From Sinorhizobium mexicanum (GTDB lineage: Bacteria; Pseudomonadota; Alphaproteobacteria; Rhizobiales; Rhizobiaceae): 64,000 bases of DNA. Of the stretch, positions 45,885-56,680 are shown piece after piece (position 1 is the stretch's first letter; every line of letters starts with the position of its first letter). Made by a program: the position numbers and the translations under genes. The DNA lies in contig NZ_CP041238.1 in assembly GCF_013488225.1 (NCBI RefSeq), forward strand, positions 3,569,501-3,633,500. Reading direction: 5' to 3'. Below the pieces are notes generated by a model. The model was given only the letters and a program-made list of their open reading frames with translations. It was not told where the DNA came from and ran no database searches.

Positions 45885-48170
45885 TTGGCTGCTTGCGGCC
45901 GTGTTGCCGAGCGTGCTCCACGCCTGCATGGCTTTGTTGAAGGCCTCGACTCCCGCTGCCCCTTTCTCCAGCGTCAGCAGGGCACGGCGCCCGTTCCGAT
46001 AGGTGATCGGGATATCGATCCAGCTGCGGCTGCGCAGCAGTTCCATATTGTTGCCGACCGCTTCGGCGAAATCGTTGAGCGCGATCATGTGGAAATCGTC
46101 GGTGATCTTCGCCGGGACGGCGATCAGCGGATCGCCGCGGTCCTGCTCGGTGCGCTTCATCGAAACGCGCTGGACACCGTCGATCGCGCCGCCCTCGAAG
46201 TTCTCCGGAAGAGAGAACACAAATTCGATCACGTGGCTTGCCGGCAGTGACGGATCGGCATTGCGCTTGATCGTCATCAGCGCGGTCAAACCTCGATCTG
46301 GAACCGTGATCTGGGCCTGGATGGCGGGCTCGGGCTTGGCATCGCCGCCGGGCGACTCATCCTTGATCGACCACGCGACGGTCCCCGGTATCGCTGTCGG
46401 CGACGACTGGCCGAGCCGCTCCTCATAAAGGAACATCTTTTCCCCATCAGCGACGGAGATCTCCGCCTGAGTCGCCTGACTGGCGTTCTGGGCCTGTCCG
46501 GCGTTCGGGCCTGTTGCCGTCGCCGCCGCTTGCTCGCCGGTCGGCGGCAATGTTGCGGCGACACCCTGTGCCTGTCCGGCCTCCGTCTGGGGAGCGACGG
46601 ATTTGCCCTCCTGCGAGACTTCCGTGCCGTTCGCGCCGGCTGGGCCGTCATCAACTTCCGAACCGTCGGCGAGCAGACGCTGGGTGAATTTGGTGGAGCT
46701 ATCCTCGGTCCGCGCCGTTTCGCCAGGCGCACCCGGCTGTGCGCCGGACTGGCCGGCAGGCGCGTTCTGATCGGCAGGCGTTTCGGAGCCCTCCGGCGCT
46801 TCCGGCATAATCTTCGCGATCAGCCCCGAGAGCCAGGCGTTGCCCGCCTCCCTGTTCTGCCAATAGGTATAACCGCCGCCGCCCAGGAGAAGCGCAATCA
46901 CGGCGCCGATCGCCAACCGCTTGAAATTGAACCGGGAAGGCTTGGGCGTCGCGCGGTAGGACGATGGCCGGGCTGGCGCGGCGACCGGAGACTCACTGCC
47001 GTTCTCCTTGGTCGCGATTGCCGCACCATTGGTGACCGCCGCCCCGCCGTTCTCGCCGAAACCGAGCAAGTCGTCGATGTGGTCCCAGGCGGTGCTGGCG
47101 CGTTCTTCCTGGCTCGCGGGCACAGGCGCTTTTTCCACCGGCCACGACCATTCGGAAATATCGGCGTCGGCAGACTTGTCCTTCTTGCTCTCCGTTGTGG
47201 CCGCGAAAGGATCGCCTTCGTCAAAGGACCAGGAGCGTGAGGGTTCCATCTCGCCGGCATGCTGCGCGGACTCTGCTCTTTCCGGTTCCACCGGGTGAAT
47301 TCCCAGCAGCTCGGGTGCTGGCGAAGACGAATCCTCGGGCGCCACCTGGGCGTCGGCCGCCGTCGCCGGGCCCGTATCCTCCCACTCTGGCAAGGCCCAT
47401 TCCGACGCGGCCGATTTCTTCGTGTCTTCCTCGCTCGGCTGAGGCTCGGAGTGTACCGGCTCCACAAGATCGGGCTGAGGTTCGGCCTGTTCGCCGCGGA
47501 GCTCGTCCGCGTGCGTTTCAGGCTGCTCGATAGGTTCAACCGGCGGCGCCTGTTCGGCTTCGTGTTCACGCGCGGCCGGCTGCTCCTCGGTCCAAGAAGG
47601 CCCTTGCGCCGCTGCCGTTTCCTCAGCCGGTTCGTCGGTCTCAATTTCGCGCGCGGGTTCGGACGGAGCCCCATCGTCATAAGCGGCGATCGGTTCGCGT
47701 TGTGCAGCATCAGCGTCGGCCGGTTCGGTGTGCGGCTGCTCGTCCGCGGCCTCGACGCTGGCCGGAGGCGACAGCGGTTCTTCGGCGCTCGTCTCCTCGC
47801 CTGCAGGCTCCTCGATCGGCTCTTCCGACGGCGCTTGTTCCGGTTCTGCAGCGACGCGCGCGACAGGCTCCGCCTCGGTCGAGGCAGGCGGCTCGTGCTC
47901 GATCGGCGCATCCGCCACGCCCGGCGCGACCGCTTCGGTTTCCTCGACCGCGGCGAGCGCCTCCGCATGTTCGCTTTCGACTTCGCCGATTGCCTGTTCC
48001 AGCTTGTTGAGCTGGCGGTTGATCATGTCGTCCGATGGCCGCGGGTTCATGTTTTCGAGTTGCCGGCGGACAGCACTGCGCGCCTTCTCGTAAACCTTGC
48101 CTCGCATTTCCAGTGTGTTTTCCGACAGGCCGTCAACGGTCCTGCGAATAACTGCAACAAAATCTGCCAT
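45882..48170 (-). CDS. Large acidic single-pass membrane protein (762 aa)
   Basis: The first 70 residues (MADFVAVIRRTVDGLSENTLEMR, VYEKARSAVRRQLENMNPRP, MINRQLNKLEQAIGEVESEH) form a conserved helical region. About 300 Glu/Pro/Ala-rich low-complexity residues follow. One transmembrane helix (LAIGAVIALLLGGGGYTYW, near residue 425-445) leads to a second linker and a C-terminal domain (about 575-760; ERLGQSSPTAIPGTVAWSIKD, ASHVIEFVFSLPENFEGGAI, RSWIDIPITYRNGRRALLTL). No enzymatic motif. It is upstream-adjacent to, and on the same strand as, purA, separated by 63 bases. Function unknown. Confidence 0.78.
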   Translation of the reverse strand: MADFVAVIRRTVDGLSENTLEMRGKVYEKARSAVRRQLENMNPRPSDDMINRQLNKLEQAIGEVESEHAEALAAVEETEAVAPGVADAPIEHEPPASTEAEPVARVAAEPEQAPSEEPIEEPAGEETSAEEPLSPPASVEAADEQPHTEPADADAAQREPIAAYDDGAPSEPAREIETDEPAEETAAAQGPSWTEEQPAAREHEAEQAPPVEPIEQPETHADELRGEQAEPQPDLVEPVHSEPQPSEEDTKKSAASEWALPEWEDTGPATAADAQVAPEDSSSPAPELLGIHPVEPERAESAQHAGEMEPSRSWSFDEGDPFAATTESKKDKSADADISEWSWPVEKAPVPASQEERASTAWDHIDDLLGFGENGGAAVTNGAAIATKENGSESPVAAPARPSSYRATPKPSRFNFKRLAIGAVIALLLGGGGYTYWQNREAGNAWLSGLIAKIMPEAPEGSETPADQNAPAGQSGAQPGAPGETARTEDSSTKFTQRLLADGSEVDDGPAGANGTEVSQEGKSVAPQTEAGQAQGVAATLPPTGEQAAATATGPNAGQAQNASQATQAEISVADGEKMFLYEERLGQSSPTAIPGTVAWSIKDESPGGDAKPEPAIQAQITVPDRGLTALMTIKRNADPSLPASHVIEFVFSLPENFEGGAIDGVQRVSMKRTEQDRGDPLIAVPAKITDDFHMIALNDFAEAVGNNMELLRSRSWIDIPITYRNGRRALLTLEKGAAGVEAFNKAMQAWSTLGNTAASSQ

Positions 48171-48233
48171 CAGAACTTTCTCATACTCCCAGGTGTGCGC
48201 CCGCCATCACGACACCACTGTCGTTGCGGGACA

Positions 48234-49532
<1,299 letters not shown>

Positions 49533-49724
49533 AATTTTCTTCCTGTTCGCACGCGCGCAAGGGATTGCGCCATTCTGAAACCCGCGCATCTATACTGTGT
49601 TGTCTTGCGGAAAGCGACCCCGTTGTGACCCGTGCGGCGCCCTTTTTGCATGACAAGCGATGGATTTAGCGCCTATATCTCTGCTGCTCTCCCGCCTCTC
49701 CGGCACTCCATTTCCCCGTCCCAC

Positions 49725-50630
49725 ATGGATCGCAGCATCGTGAACGCCAGGGCCTATTTCTATCTCGCAATAACTTCGCTTTTTTGGGGCGGCAATTCAG
49801 TCGCGGGCAAGATGGCCATCGGGCACGTCAGCCCGATGATGCTGACGACGCTGCGCTGGATGGTCGCGCTCGCCGTCATCCTGGCTTTGATGACGCCGCA
49901 GATCCGTCGCGACTGGGACAAGATCCGTGAGCATTGGCTGCAATTGCTGGCCTACGGTGCCGTCGGGTTCACCATGTTCAATGCGTTCCTCTACTCCGCG
50001 GTGCAATATACGAGCGCCATCAATGCCGTGATCCTGCAGGCCGGCATTCCGATGCTGATCTTCCTCTTCAACTTCGTTCTCTTCCGGACGAAAGCGTCCG
50101 TTGCGCAGATCGTCGGCTTCACGGTGACGCTGATCGGCGTCTTGATCACCGCCGCACATGGCGATCTCGCCAGCCTCTTGCAGTTGCAGTTCAATTTCGG
50201 CGACGCGCTGATGATCCTCGCCTGCGTAGTCTACGCCGCCTATACCGTCGCGCTGCGGTGGAAACCGACCATGCACTGGCAGAGCTTCATCGCGGCGCCA
50301 GCCTTCGGGGCGCTCCTGAGCGCCATCCCGCTCCTCATCTGGGAATTCTCAAAGGGCAGCGCGATCGTTCCCGATGCCAGCGGCTGGACAATCGTCATCT
50401 ATGCCGCGATTTTCCCGTCGCTGATGTCGCAGGTTCTCTACGTGCGCGGCGTGGAAATGATCGGCGCCAATCGCGCCGGGCTGTTCATCAACGCCATCCC
50501 GGTGTTCGGAACGCTTCTTTCAGTGCTTCTTGTGGGAGAGACGTTTCATCCCTTCCACCTGGTGGCATTGCTGCTGGTGCTTGGCGGCATTGCGATCGCT
50601 GAACGCGGCCGCCCCAAGCTACCGCGCTAA
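49725..50630 (+). CDS. DMT superfamily (EamA) permease
   Basis: This 301-residue transporter has two EamA repeats of five helices each: YFYLAITSLFWGGNSVAGKMAIGHVSPMML, then ILALMTPQI, AVIPML, VVYAAYTVALRWKP, and a second half ending LLLVLGGIAIAERGRPKL. EamA members export amino acids or metabolites; the substrate here is not inferable. ATG 49725 begins the conserved N-terminus; a longer upstream reading is unlikely. It diverges from purA and is convergent with serA. Confidence 0.88.
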   Translation: MDRSIVNARAYFYLAITSLFWGGNSVAGKMAIGHVSPMMLTTLRWMVALAVILALMTPQIRRDWDKIREHWLQLLAYGAVGFTMFNAFLYSAVQYTSAINAVILQAGIPMLIFLFNFVLFRTKASVAQIVGFTVTLIGVLITAAHGDLASLLQLQFNFGDALMILACVVYAAYTVALRWKPTMHWQSFIAAPAFGALLSAIPLLIWEFSKGSAIVPDASGWTIVIYAAIFPSLMSQVLYVRGVEMIGANRAGLFINAIPVFGTLLSVLLVGETFHPFHLVALLLVLGGIAIAERGRPKLPR

Positions 50631-50668
50631 CAATACGGCTCTGGCAAGGCCCTCACCCCGCCTCCATA

Positions 50669-50716
50669 TAAAAATGCCAAGGCGCCGCACATCTGAAAGA
50701 CGTGCGGCGCCTTGGC
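50669..50716 (-). terminator. serA terminator
   Basis: A perfect 15-base stem: GCCAAGGCGCCGCAC (50676-50690) with GTGCGGCGCCTTGGC (50702-50716). On the minus strand it is followed by a run of T (50669-50674). It lies 22 bases past the serA stop. Confidence 0.85.
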
Positions 50717-50737
50717 CGAGTTCCGGACTGCTTCCGT

Positions 50738-52333
50738 TTAATCGATATTGAACACCAGTTGCTTCGCCTGGCGGATTGCCGCATTCGCGCGCAGCTTGTC
50801 GAGCACCTTCTCTGAGACGGGACCGTCGACGTAGAGCAGTGCGATGGCATCACCGCCTTCCTTCTCGCGGCCGAGCTGGAAGTTGGCAATGTTGACGCCG
50901 GCGTCACCGAGCGTCGTGCCGATGAAGCCGATCATGCCGGGGACGTCGGTGTTGGTCAGATAGACCATGTGCTTGCCGACATCGGCGTCGAGATTGATGC
51001 CCTTGATCTGGATGAAGCGCGGCTTGCCGTCGGAGAAGACCGTACCGGCGACCGAACGGGTCTGGTTCGCTGTCGTCACCGTCAGCTTGATATAGCCGTC
51101 GAAGACACCGGATTTATCGCGCTTCACTTCGGAAAGGATCACGCCCTTTTCCTTGATCATGACCGGCGCGGAAACCATGTTGACGTCGGCCACTTGCGGG
51201 CGGATCAGGCCTGCGAGAACCGCGCTCGTCAATGCCTTGGTGTTCATGGCCGCCGTGGAGCCGTCATAGAGGATTTCGATTTCCTTGATCGCGCTTTCCG
51301 TGACCTGGCCGACGAAGGCGCCGAGAACGTCGGCGAGCCGGATGAACGGCTTCAGGATCGGCGCTTCCTCCGCTGTGATCGACGGCATGTTGATCGCGTT
51401 CGAGACCGCACCGTTGACCAGGTAGTCGGACATCTGCTCGGCAACCTGCAGCGCCACGTTCTCCTGCGCTTCCGTGGTGGAAGCTCCGAGATGCGGCGTG
51501 CAGACGACGTTCGGCAGGCCGAAGAGCGGGCTTTCGTTGGCGGGCTCCACCTCGAAGACATCAAAGCCGGCGCCGGCGACATGACCCGATTTCAACGCCT
51601 CGGCAAGCGCGCTTTCGACGACGAGACCGCCGCGCGCGCAGTTGATGATACGCACGCCCGGCTTCATCTTGGCGATTGCTTCTGCGTCGATGATGTTACG
51701 GGTCTTGTCGGTCAGCGGCACGTGCAGGGTGATGAAATCCGCCCGCGCAAAGAGCTCGTCGAGTTCGACCTTGACGACGCCCATCTCCTCGGCACGCTCC
51801 TTCGACAGGAACGGATCGTAGGCGACGACATGCATCTTCAGGCCGATGGCGCGGGCGCAGACGATAGAGCCGATATTGCCGGCACCGATGACGCCCAACA
51901 CCTTGCCGGTGATCTCGACGCCCATGAACTTCGATTTTTCCCACTTGCCGGCCTGGGTGGAACCGTCGGCTGCAGGAAGCTGCCGGGCGACGGCGAACAT
52001 CAGCGCGATCGCATGCTCGGCCGTGGTGATCGAGTTGCCGAAGGGCGTGTTCATGACGATGATACCGCGGCGGGAAGCTGCCGGGATGTCGACATTGTCC
52101 ACGCCGATGCCGGCGCGGCCGACGACCTTGAGATTGGTGGCGGCGGCGATCAGCTTCTCCGTCACCTTGGTGGCAGAGCGGATGGCGAGACCGTCATAGT
52201 TGCCGATGATTTCGGCGAGCTTTTCCTTGTCCTTGCCGAGCTTCGGCTGGAAATCCACTTCAACGCCGCGGTCGCGGAAGATCTGGACGGCGGTTTCCGA
52301 CAGTTCATCGGATACGAGAACGCGAGGTGCCAT
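50738..52333 (-). CDS. serA: D-3-phosphoglycerate dehydrogenase
   Basis: SerA (531 residues) oxidises 3-phosphoglycerate in the first step of serine synthesis. Motifs: GRAGIGVDNVDI, the NAD-binding VLGVIGAGNIGSIVCARAIGLKM, catalytic Arg/Glu/His (INCARGGLVVESAL, DVFEVEP, CTPHLGASTTEAQEN). The long form has an ASB/intervening domain then a C-terminal ACT domain (HMVYLTNTDVPGMIGFIGTTL), the usual type in alphaproteobacteria. It follows serC on the same strand after 80 bases, so the two are probably one operon. Confidence 0.97.
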   Translation of the reverse strand: MAPRVLVSDELSETAVQIFRDRGVEVDFQPKLGKDKEKLAEIIGNYDGLAIRSATKVTEKLIAAATNLKVVGRAGIGVDNVDIPAASRRGIIVMNTPFGNSITTAEHAIALMFAVARQLPAADGSTQAGKWEKSKFMGVEITGKVLGVIGAGNIGSIVCARAIGLKMHVVAYDPFLSKERAEEMGVVKVELDELFARADFITLHVPLTDKTRNIIDAEAIAKMKPGVRIINCARGGLVVESALAEALKSGHVAGAGFDVFEVEPANESPLFGLPNVVCTPHLGASTTEAQENVALQVAEQMSDYLVNGAVSNAINMPSITAEEAPILKPFIRLADVLGAFVGQVTESAIKEIEILYDGSTAAMNTKALTSAVLAGLIRPQVADVNMVSAPVMIKEKGVILSEVKRDKSGVFDGYIKLTVTTANQTRSVAGTVFSDGKPRFIQIKGINLDADVGKHMVYLTNTDVPGMIGFIGTTLGDAGVNIANFQLGREKEGGDAIALLYVDGPVSEKVLDKLRANAAIRQAKQLVFNID

Positions 52334-52413
52334 GAGAGGCCTCCTTAGGGATCAGTTCTGAAAGAGGTGCGGGATTGGCTGCGCCCGTTGGCGAGCGAAG
52401 CTTATCGCTTGGG

Positions 52414-53592
52414 TCAGGCGGCTGCCTGCGACAGTGCCGCCTTCTGGGTCTCGAAGGCCCAGGCAAGCCACGGCATCAGCGCGTCCATGTCGGCAGTCTC
52501 GATAGTCGCACCGGCCCAGATCCGCAGACCGGAGGGCGCATCGCGATAGTGGCCGATGTCGTAGGCGACGCCTTCCTTTTCGAGCAGGGCGACGACGCCC
52601 TTCGCGAAGGCAGCCTGACCGTCGGCGTCGAGAGCCAATACGTCCTTGTCAACGATTTTCAGGCAGACCGAGGTGTTGGAGCGGGTTTCCGCCCTGGTCG
52701 CCAGGTTGGCAATCCAGTCGTTCGCGTCGACGAAGCGGTGGATCGCGTCGGCGTTGGCGTCTGCCCTAGCGATCAACCCCTTGAGGCCGCCAACCGACTT
52801 CGCCCAAAGGAGCGCGTCGATATAGTCTTCGACGCAGAGCATCGACGGCGTGTTGATTGTTTCGCCGGCAAAGATGCCCTCTATCAGCTTGCCGCCGCTG
52901 GTCAGGCGGAAGATCTTCGGCAGCGGCCATGCCGGTGCATAGGTGAGCAGCCGCTCGACGGCGCGCGGCGACAGAATGAGGATGCCGTGCGCGCCCTCTC
53001 CACCGAGCACTTTCTGCCAGGAGAAGGTAACGACGTCGAGCTTGGCGAAATCGAGATCCTGCGCGAAGGCGGCGGAGGTCGCGTCGCAGATCGTCAGGCC
53101 CTTGCGATCCGCCGGGATGAATTCGGCGTTCGGCACGCGCACGCCCGAGGTCGTGCCATTCCAGGTGAAGACGACGTCGCGGTCGAAATCGACCTTGGCG
53201 AGATCCGGCAGCTCGCCATAGGCGGCTTCGAACTTGCGAACGTCGGCGAGCTTCAACTGCTTGACCACGTCGGTGACCCAACCGGCACCGAAGCTTTCCC
53301 AGGCGAGCATGTCGACGCCGCGGGCGCCAAGCAGCGACCACAGCGCCATTTCGACGGCGCCGGTATCGGAGGCGGGCACGATACCGATGCGGTAGTCGGC
53401 CGGCACTTCAAGAATTTCACGGGTAAGATCAATGGCCTGCTTGAGCTTCGTCTTGCCGATCTTGGCTCGGTGCGAGCGACCGAGTGCTGCGTCGGAAAGT
53501 GCGTCGAGCGTCCAACCAGGGCGCTTCGCGCAGGGGCCAGAAGAAAAATGGGTATTTGCCGGACGCACGTCCGGCTTGGCAGGCTTCGTCAT
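52414..53592 (-). CDS. serC: Phosphoserine aminotransferase
   Basis: SerC (392 residues) transaminates 3-phosphohydroxypyruvate to phosphoserine. It is a PLP enzyme of the alphaproteobacterial type (PRK-type II): N-terminal [38 protein letters not shown], the PLP-Lys motif [17 protein letters not shown], and [19 protein letters not shown]. The ATG at 53592 is preceded by a short structured leader in which the ribosome site is paired. It lies upstream of serA. Confidence 0.96.
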   Translation of the reverse strand: MTKPAKPDVRPANTHFSSGPCAKRPGWTLDALSDAALGRSHRAKIGKTKLKQAIDLTREILEVPADYRIGIVPASDTGAVEMALWSLLGARGVDMLAWESFGAGWVTDVVKQLKLADVRKFEAAYGELPDLAKVDFDRDVVFTWNGTTSGVRVPNAEFIPADRKGLTICDATSAAFAQDLDFAKLDVVTFSWQKVLGGEGAHGILILSPRAVERLLTYAPAWPLPKIFRLTSGGKLIEGIFAGETINTPSMLCVEDYIDALLWAKSVGGLKGLIARADANADAIHRFVDANDWIANLATRAETRSNTSVCLKIVDKDVLALDADGQAAFAKGVVALLEKEGVAYDIGHYRDAPSGLRIWAGATIETADMDALMPWLAWAFETQKAALSQAAA

Positions 53593-53650
53593 GATGCTAT
53601 CCTCTCAGATAGAAGCCCCTCGTTGGGGAGGGGTGTCCCGCCGTCGGAAA
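53593..53650 (-). promoter_or_regulatory. serC-type RNA leader (two hairpins, ribosome site in loop)
   Basis: On the minus strand CCCCTC (53633-53628 complement) pairs with GAGGGG (53621-53616 complement), and CTATC (53612-53608 complement) pairs with GATAG (53601-53597 complement). The second hairpin's loop TGAGAGG carries the ribosome site 8-10 nt before the ATG. A TTGAC-type promoter lies just upstream (about 53680). This matches my memory of the 'serC' RNA motif of Rhizobiales by position and layout. Confidence 0.5.
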
Positions 53651-53755
53651 TATTGTGGGTCGGAGAGGAAGTCAAGCGGCTTGCGTCGCTTTTGAAAAAA
53701 TTTTGGGCGTTCCGGGCAAAGTTCGAAAGACCGGGGGCGGCGCGCCGAACGATTG

Positions 53756-54616
53756 TTACCAGAGCGAGAAGCGCAGGCCTGCGCGGATCTCGTGGCGGGA
53801 AAGACCATCGTCGCGGCCCTTCGCGCCGCTGGCGCCGGCAAGTGCCTCGGCCCCGAAGCCGAACATGTCTCCATCCGCTATGCGAGAATAGCGATAGCCG
53901 AGATCGAGTTTCAGCCGGTCGGTGATATCGTAGGAGATACCGGCCATGAGCGCGTAGGTGAAGCGCCAGCTGTCCTCTCCCCCATAGGATGTTCCACCTG
54001 CCCCGCCGGCGCAGGCGCCGCCGCCGGGAACGCAGGTCGCCGTCTCGTGGACAGTGTTCCAGTCGATGTTCGTGGCGCCTATGCCCGCGCCGAGATAAGG
54101 CGTGAATCCGGCGAGCGTCGCGAGATCGACATAGCCGTTCGCCATGAGGCCGAGCGCGGAGAAATTGGCTTCGTGCGAGAAAGCGCATGACGTTCCGGCG
54201 CCCTGGCCCGCGCAGGGCGCGGCTGACAACGACGAGCCGTCGAACCGACCCTCGAAATATTCCGCCGTGATGTCGGCGCGGATGACGTCGTTAAACCGAT
54301 AGCCGATGCCGATCATCCCCGAGACCGGCTTGTCGAAGCGGCCATTGTCGAACGGAACGTTGTTGTAGCTGCTCGTTCCAGCGTCGAACGTGCGATAGGA
54401 GGGATCGCCCTCGCCGCGCCATGGCGCATAGCCGATGTCGCCGCGCAAATAGACGCCGCCGACATCGCCCGCTTCAGGCGAAATGGTGATTTCCGGCGCG
54501 TCGAGCAATTCCTCGTCGGCTGCATGGGCCGCACCGGACGCCAGCAGACTAGCGCTCAGACCGGCGCCCAGAGCGGCAACAAGTGCGATCCCGTAGATCC
54601 CGTGCCGCCAGTCCAT
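53756..54616 (-). CDS. Outer-membrane beta-barrel protein
   Basis: This 286-residue protein has a signal peptide (GIYGIALVAALGAGLSASLLASGAAHAAD, cleavage near residue 33). The rest is a series of alternating beta-strands: VYLRGDIGYAPWRGEG, KPVSGMIGIGYRFNDVIRADITAEYFEGRF, TPYLGAGIGATNIDWNT, YALMAGISYDITDRLKLDLGYRYSRI, ending in the barrel-type LSRHEIRAGLRFSLW with a terminal aromatic. It is an OmpA-like/Omp25-type porin-like barrel without a periplasmic domain. A relative lies at 55693. Confidence 0.85.
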   Translation of the reverse strand: MDWRHGIYGIALVAALGAGLSASLLASGAAHAADEELLDAPEITISPEAGDVGGVYLRGDIGYAPWRGEGDPSYRTFDAGTSSYNNVPFDNGRFDKPVSGMIGIGYRFNDVIRADITAEYFEGRFDGSSLSAAPCAGQGAGTSCAFSHEANFSALGLMANGYVDLATLAGFTPYLGAGIGATNIDWNTVHETATCVPGGGACAGGAGGTSYGGEDSWRFTYALMAGISYDITDRLKLDLGYRYSRIADGDMFGFGAEALAGASGAKGRDDGLSRHEIRAGLRFSLW

Positions 54617-54813
54617 CCCTATGCCCTTTCGTCAATGCCGTCGGACCGACCTTCGTGGCGGCCGGTCCAAACCTGCGTTAACTATTGGCAGGGACAAGTT
54701 AACCAGCGGTTAAGCATGTTGTTTGACGAAAAATTTAGGATCCGTGACGGGCGGAGCGTTATGACGACGGTCTGCGGAAGGCCCATTCAAACGGGAACCT
54801 GATCATCGCCTTC

Positions 54814-55569
54814 TCACCGATCGGCGCGCGACGCACGCGCTGCCAAGTCTCGTACATAGGAAAGCATGTCAGTCCGCCGCGACCCGGTTCTCACGAGCAA
54901 ACCGCTTTCGCCGACGATCGCCCTTGCTTCTGTGAAGAAGTGACACCCCTCTCTTTCGATTTCGGCAATCACTTCCTCGACGTCCTCGATAGCATTTCGC
55001 GAGATCGCGTCCATTTTCCCGAATATGGTCGTGCAGAAGGCCTTGTCCCGAGCCGTGGCGATACCTGCGTCATTGAAGAAAAAGATGGCCTGGACGAGAT
55101 TGTCGCGATCCGGCCCAACGGCCGCATATGGCTTTCCCCAGGATCTCGCAATCGCCTTCTTCCATTCGTCGGAAGCGAGGCGATCCTTCGGCAGATGAGA
55201 AAACTTGACGTCGCGTATGATGCTGTAGACGACACCGCCCGACAGTGGCGAGGTAAAATCGATCCGATAGACGTCGGCAAGCGGCGATTGCCCGCGCGAC
55301 TCCAGTGTTATCGACTCGGTAAAGGTTTCGGATGCCGCGTCCTGTTTCGCTTTTATACCTTCGCGATTTTCCGTCTTCTGCCAGTGCGCGTATTTCCGCG
55401 AAATAATCGCTTCGACTTCCGAGCGGGTCATTCCGATCTCAAAATCATGCCCGGGAAGGAATCGTTGCGCGACGGCATCATTCGGGTCAGCCAAAGAGAC
55501 CTTCGAGGGCGAGCCAGCATGGGCGAGCGTGGCGAAGAGGAAAAAGAAGCAGGTCGCGAGCGTCTTCAT
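54814..55569 (-). CDS. Exported protein of unknown function (251 aa)
   Basis: From ATG 55569 the 251-residue protein begins with a signal peptide (KTLATCFFFLFATLAHAG). The mature part has RFLPGHDFEIGMTRSEVEAIISRKYAHW, YRIDFTSPLSGGVVYSIIRDV and AIARSWGKPYAAVGPDRDN, possibly a BamE/SmpA-like 'GMTRSEVEAIL' fold. I do not recognise a specific family. It lies between two beta-barrel genes on the same strand. An earlier in-frame ATG at 55638 would add a non-conserved basic stretch. Confidence 0.68.
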   Translation of the reverse strand: MKTLATCFFFLFATLAHAGSPSKVSLADPNDAVAQRFLPGHDFEIGMTRSEVEAIISRKYAHWQKTENREGIKAKQDAASETFTESITLESRGQSPLADVYRIDFTSPLSGGVVYSIIRDVKFSHLPKDRLASDEWKKAIARSWGKPYAAVGPDRDNLVQAIFFFNDAGIATARDKAFCTTIFGKMDAISRNAIEDVEEVIAEIEREGCHFFTEARAIVGESGLLVRTGSRRTDMLSYVRDLAARASRADR

Positions 55570-55592
55570 CTGTTCGTGCCTTAACCGCAATC

Positions 55593-55616
55593 GAAAGGGG
55601 CCGCGTGGCGGCCCCG
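55593..55616 (-). terminator. Terminator after the second barrel gene
   Basis: On the minus strand GGGGCCGC, loop cac, GCGGCCCC, then TTT. It follows the 55693 stop by about 80 bases. Confidence 0.5.
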
Positions 55617-55692
55617 AAACGAAGGTCTGGCTGCGCACTCCGCGCAGATCATGTCACTGTCCGAGTTAAAACTGTTACACTCCTGGATCGCT

Positions 55693-56457
55693 CTATTGCA
55701 GGGCGTAGCGCATACCCAGTTTGAAATCGTGCGAGGTGATGTGGTCGAAATTCATCGGACCCTCGTTCACGGTGTTGTCGTAGCTTCGGATTCTGCCGGT
55801 CTTGGCATCGCCGAGGTCGACGTAGCTGTAACCGAAATCGATCGCCAGCCGCTCGGTCGCCTGGTAGGCGACGCCGGCATGAAGCGCCCAGGCGAAGTTC
55901 CAGGTCGATTCGTCTCCGGCATAAGAAACGCCCTGGGTCGGCACGTTGACGTCGCGGAACCGCGAGATCGTGTTGCGCGATGCGCCGATGCCCGCGCCGA
56001 CATAGGGCTTGACGCCATACCAGTCGCCGATATCCACATAGGCGTTGGCCATCAGCAGCCATTCCGACTTGGCGCCGTCGTAGTCATTCGTAGCGTCCCA
56101 GACCGGACCGCCCGGTGTCGTGTGGCCGTAACGGTCGAGCGCCGAGTAGTCCGCCTTGCCGCGGTATTCGACGATGCCATCCATACGCAGCCAGTCATTG
56201 AACTGATAGCCGACGCCGACGCCTGCAAGCGGTGCGCTGTCGAAGCTGCCCTCATCGAGGAACTCGTGAAGCTCGACGGTGTCCATCAACGGGTGGTGCA
56301 TGTCGCCAAGCCGCTGGTTGCTCATGCCGAGATGGCCGCGCAGATACCAGCCGCCAGGGACGATAACCGGCGCCGGATCTTCGACGTAAAGGTCGGCAGC
56401 CAAAGCTGGGGTACCGCCTAATAACGCGGCAATAAATGCAATCAAAGGTTTCTTCAT
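55693..56457 (-). CDS. Outer-membrane beta-barrel protein (paralogue)
   Basis: This 254-residue protein has a signal peptide (KKPLIAFIAALLGGTPALAADL) and the same barrel pattern as the 53756 gene: GGWYLRGHLGMSNQRLGDM, DSAPLAGVGVGYQFNDWLRMDGIVEYRGKADY, VKPYVGAGIGASRNTISRF, ALHAGVAYQATERLAIDFGYSYVDL, and the C-terminal HDFKLGMRYALQ. It ends in Gln rather than Phe/Trp. Both are likely porin-like or adhesin-like proteins of the outer membrane. No ligand known. Confidence 0.85.
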   Translation of the reverse strand: MKKPLIAFIAALLGGTPALAADLYVEDPAPVIVPGGWYLRGHLGMSNQRLGDMHHPLMDTVELHEFLDEGSFDSAPLAGVGVGYQFNDWLRMDGIVEYRGKADYSALDRYGHTTPGGPVWDATNDYDGAKSEWLLMANAYVDIGDWYGVKPYVGAGIGASRNTISRFRDVNVPTQGVSYAGDESTWNFAWALHAGVAYQATERLAIDFGYSYVDLGDAKTGRIRSYDNTVNEGPMNFDHITSHDFKLGMRYALQ

Positions 56458-56630
56458 AATATGCCCCGCGAATATTCTGACCCGCGCCGCGTTGCCTCGG
56501 CCGGATACTGCGAATGTCGTTGCGTCAGAAATCGCATGCGGGGGTTAACATCGGATTAAGCATAGAAATTTACTATGTTTTTTAACAATTGCTGATGTTC
56601 GGCCACATCCAACCAATGCCTTGCCGCAAC

Positions 56631-56655
56631 AAAAAAGCCGGCAAGCGATGCCGGC
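56631..56655 (-). terminator. glmM terminator
   Basis: GCCGGC (56637-56642) and GCCGGC (56650-56655) flank AAGCGAT; on the minus strand a run of six T follows (56631-56636). Confidence 0.75.
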
Positions 56656-56680
56656 TTTCGATCGCGACATGCAATCTGCG

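Noticed and set aside
50969..52348. A 459-codon plus-strand frame
   Set aside because: Antisense to serA; no domain and no ribosome site.
52375..53925. A 516-codon plus-strand frame
   Set aside because: It is antisense to serC and the barrel gene; both are supported by family motifs.
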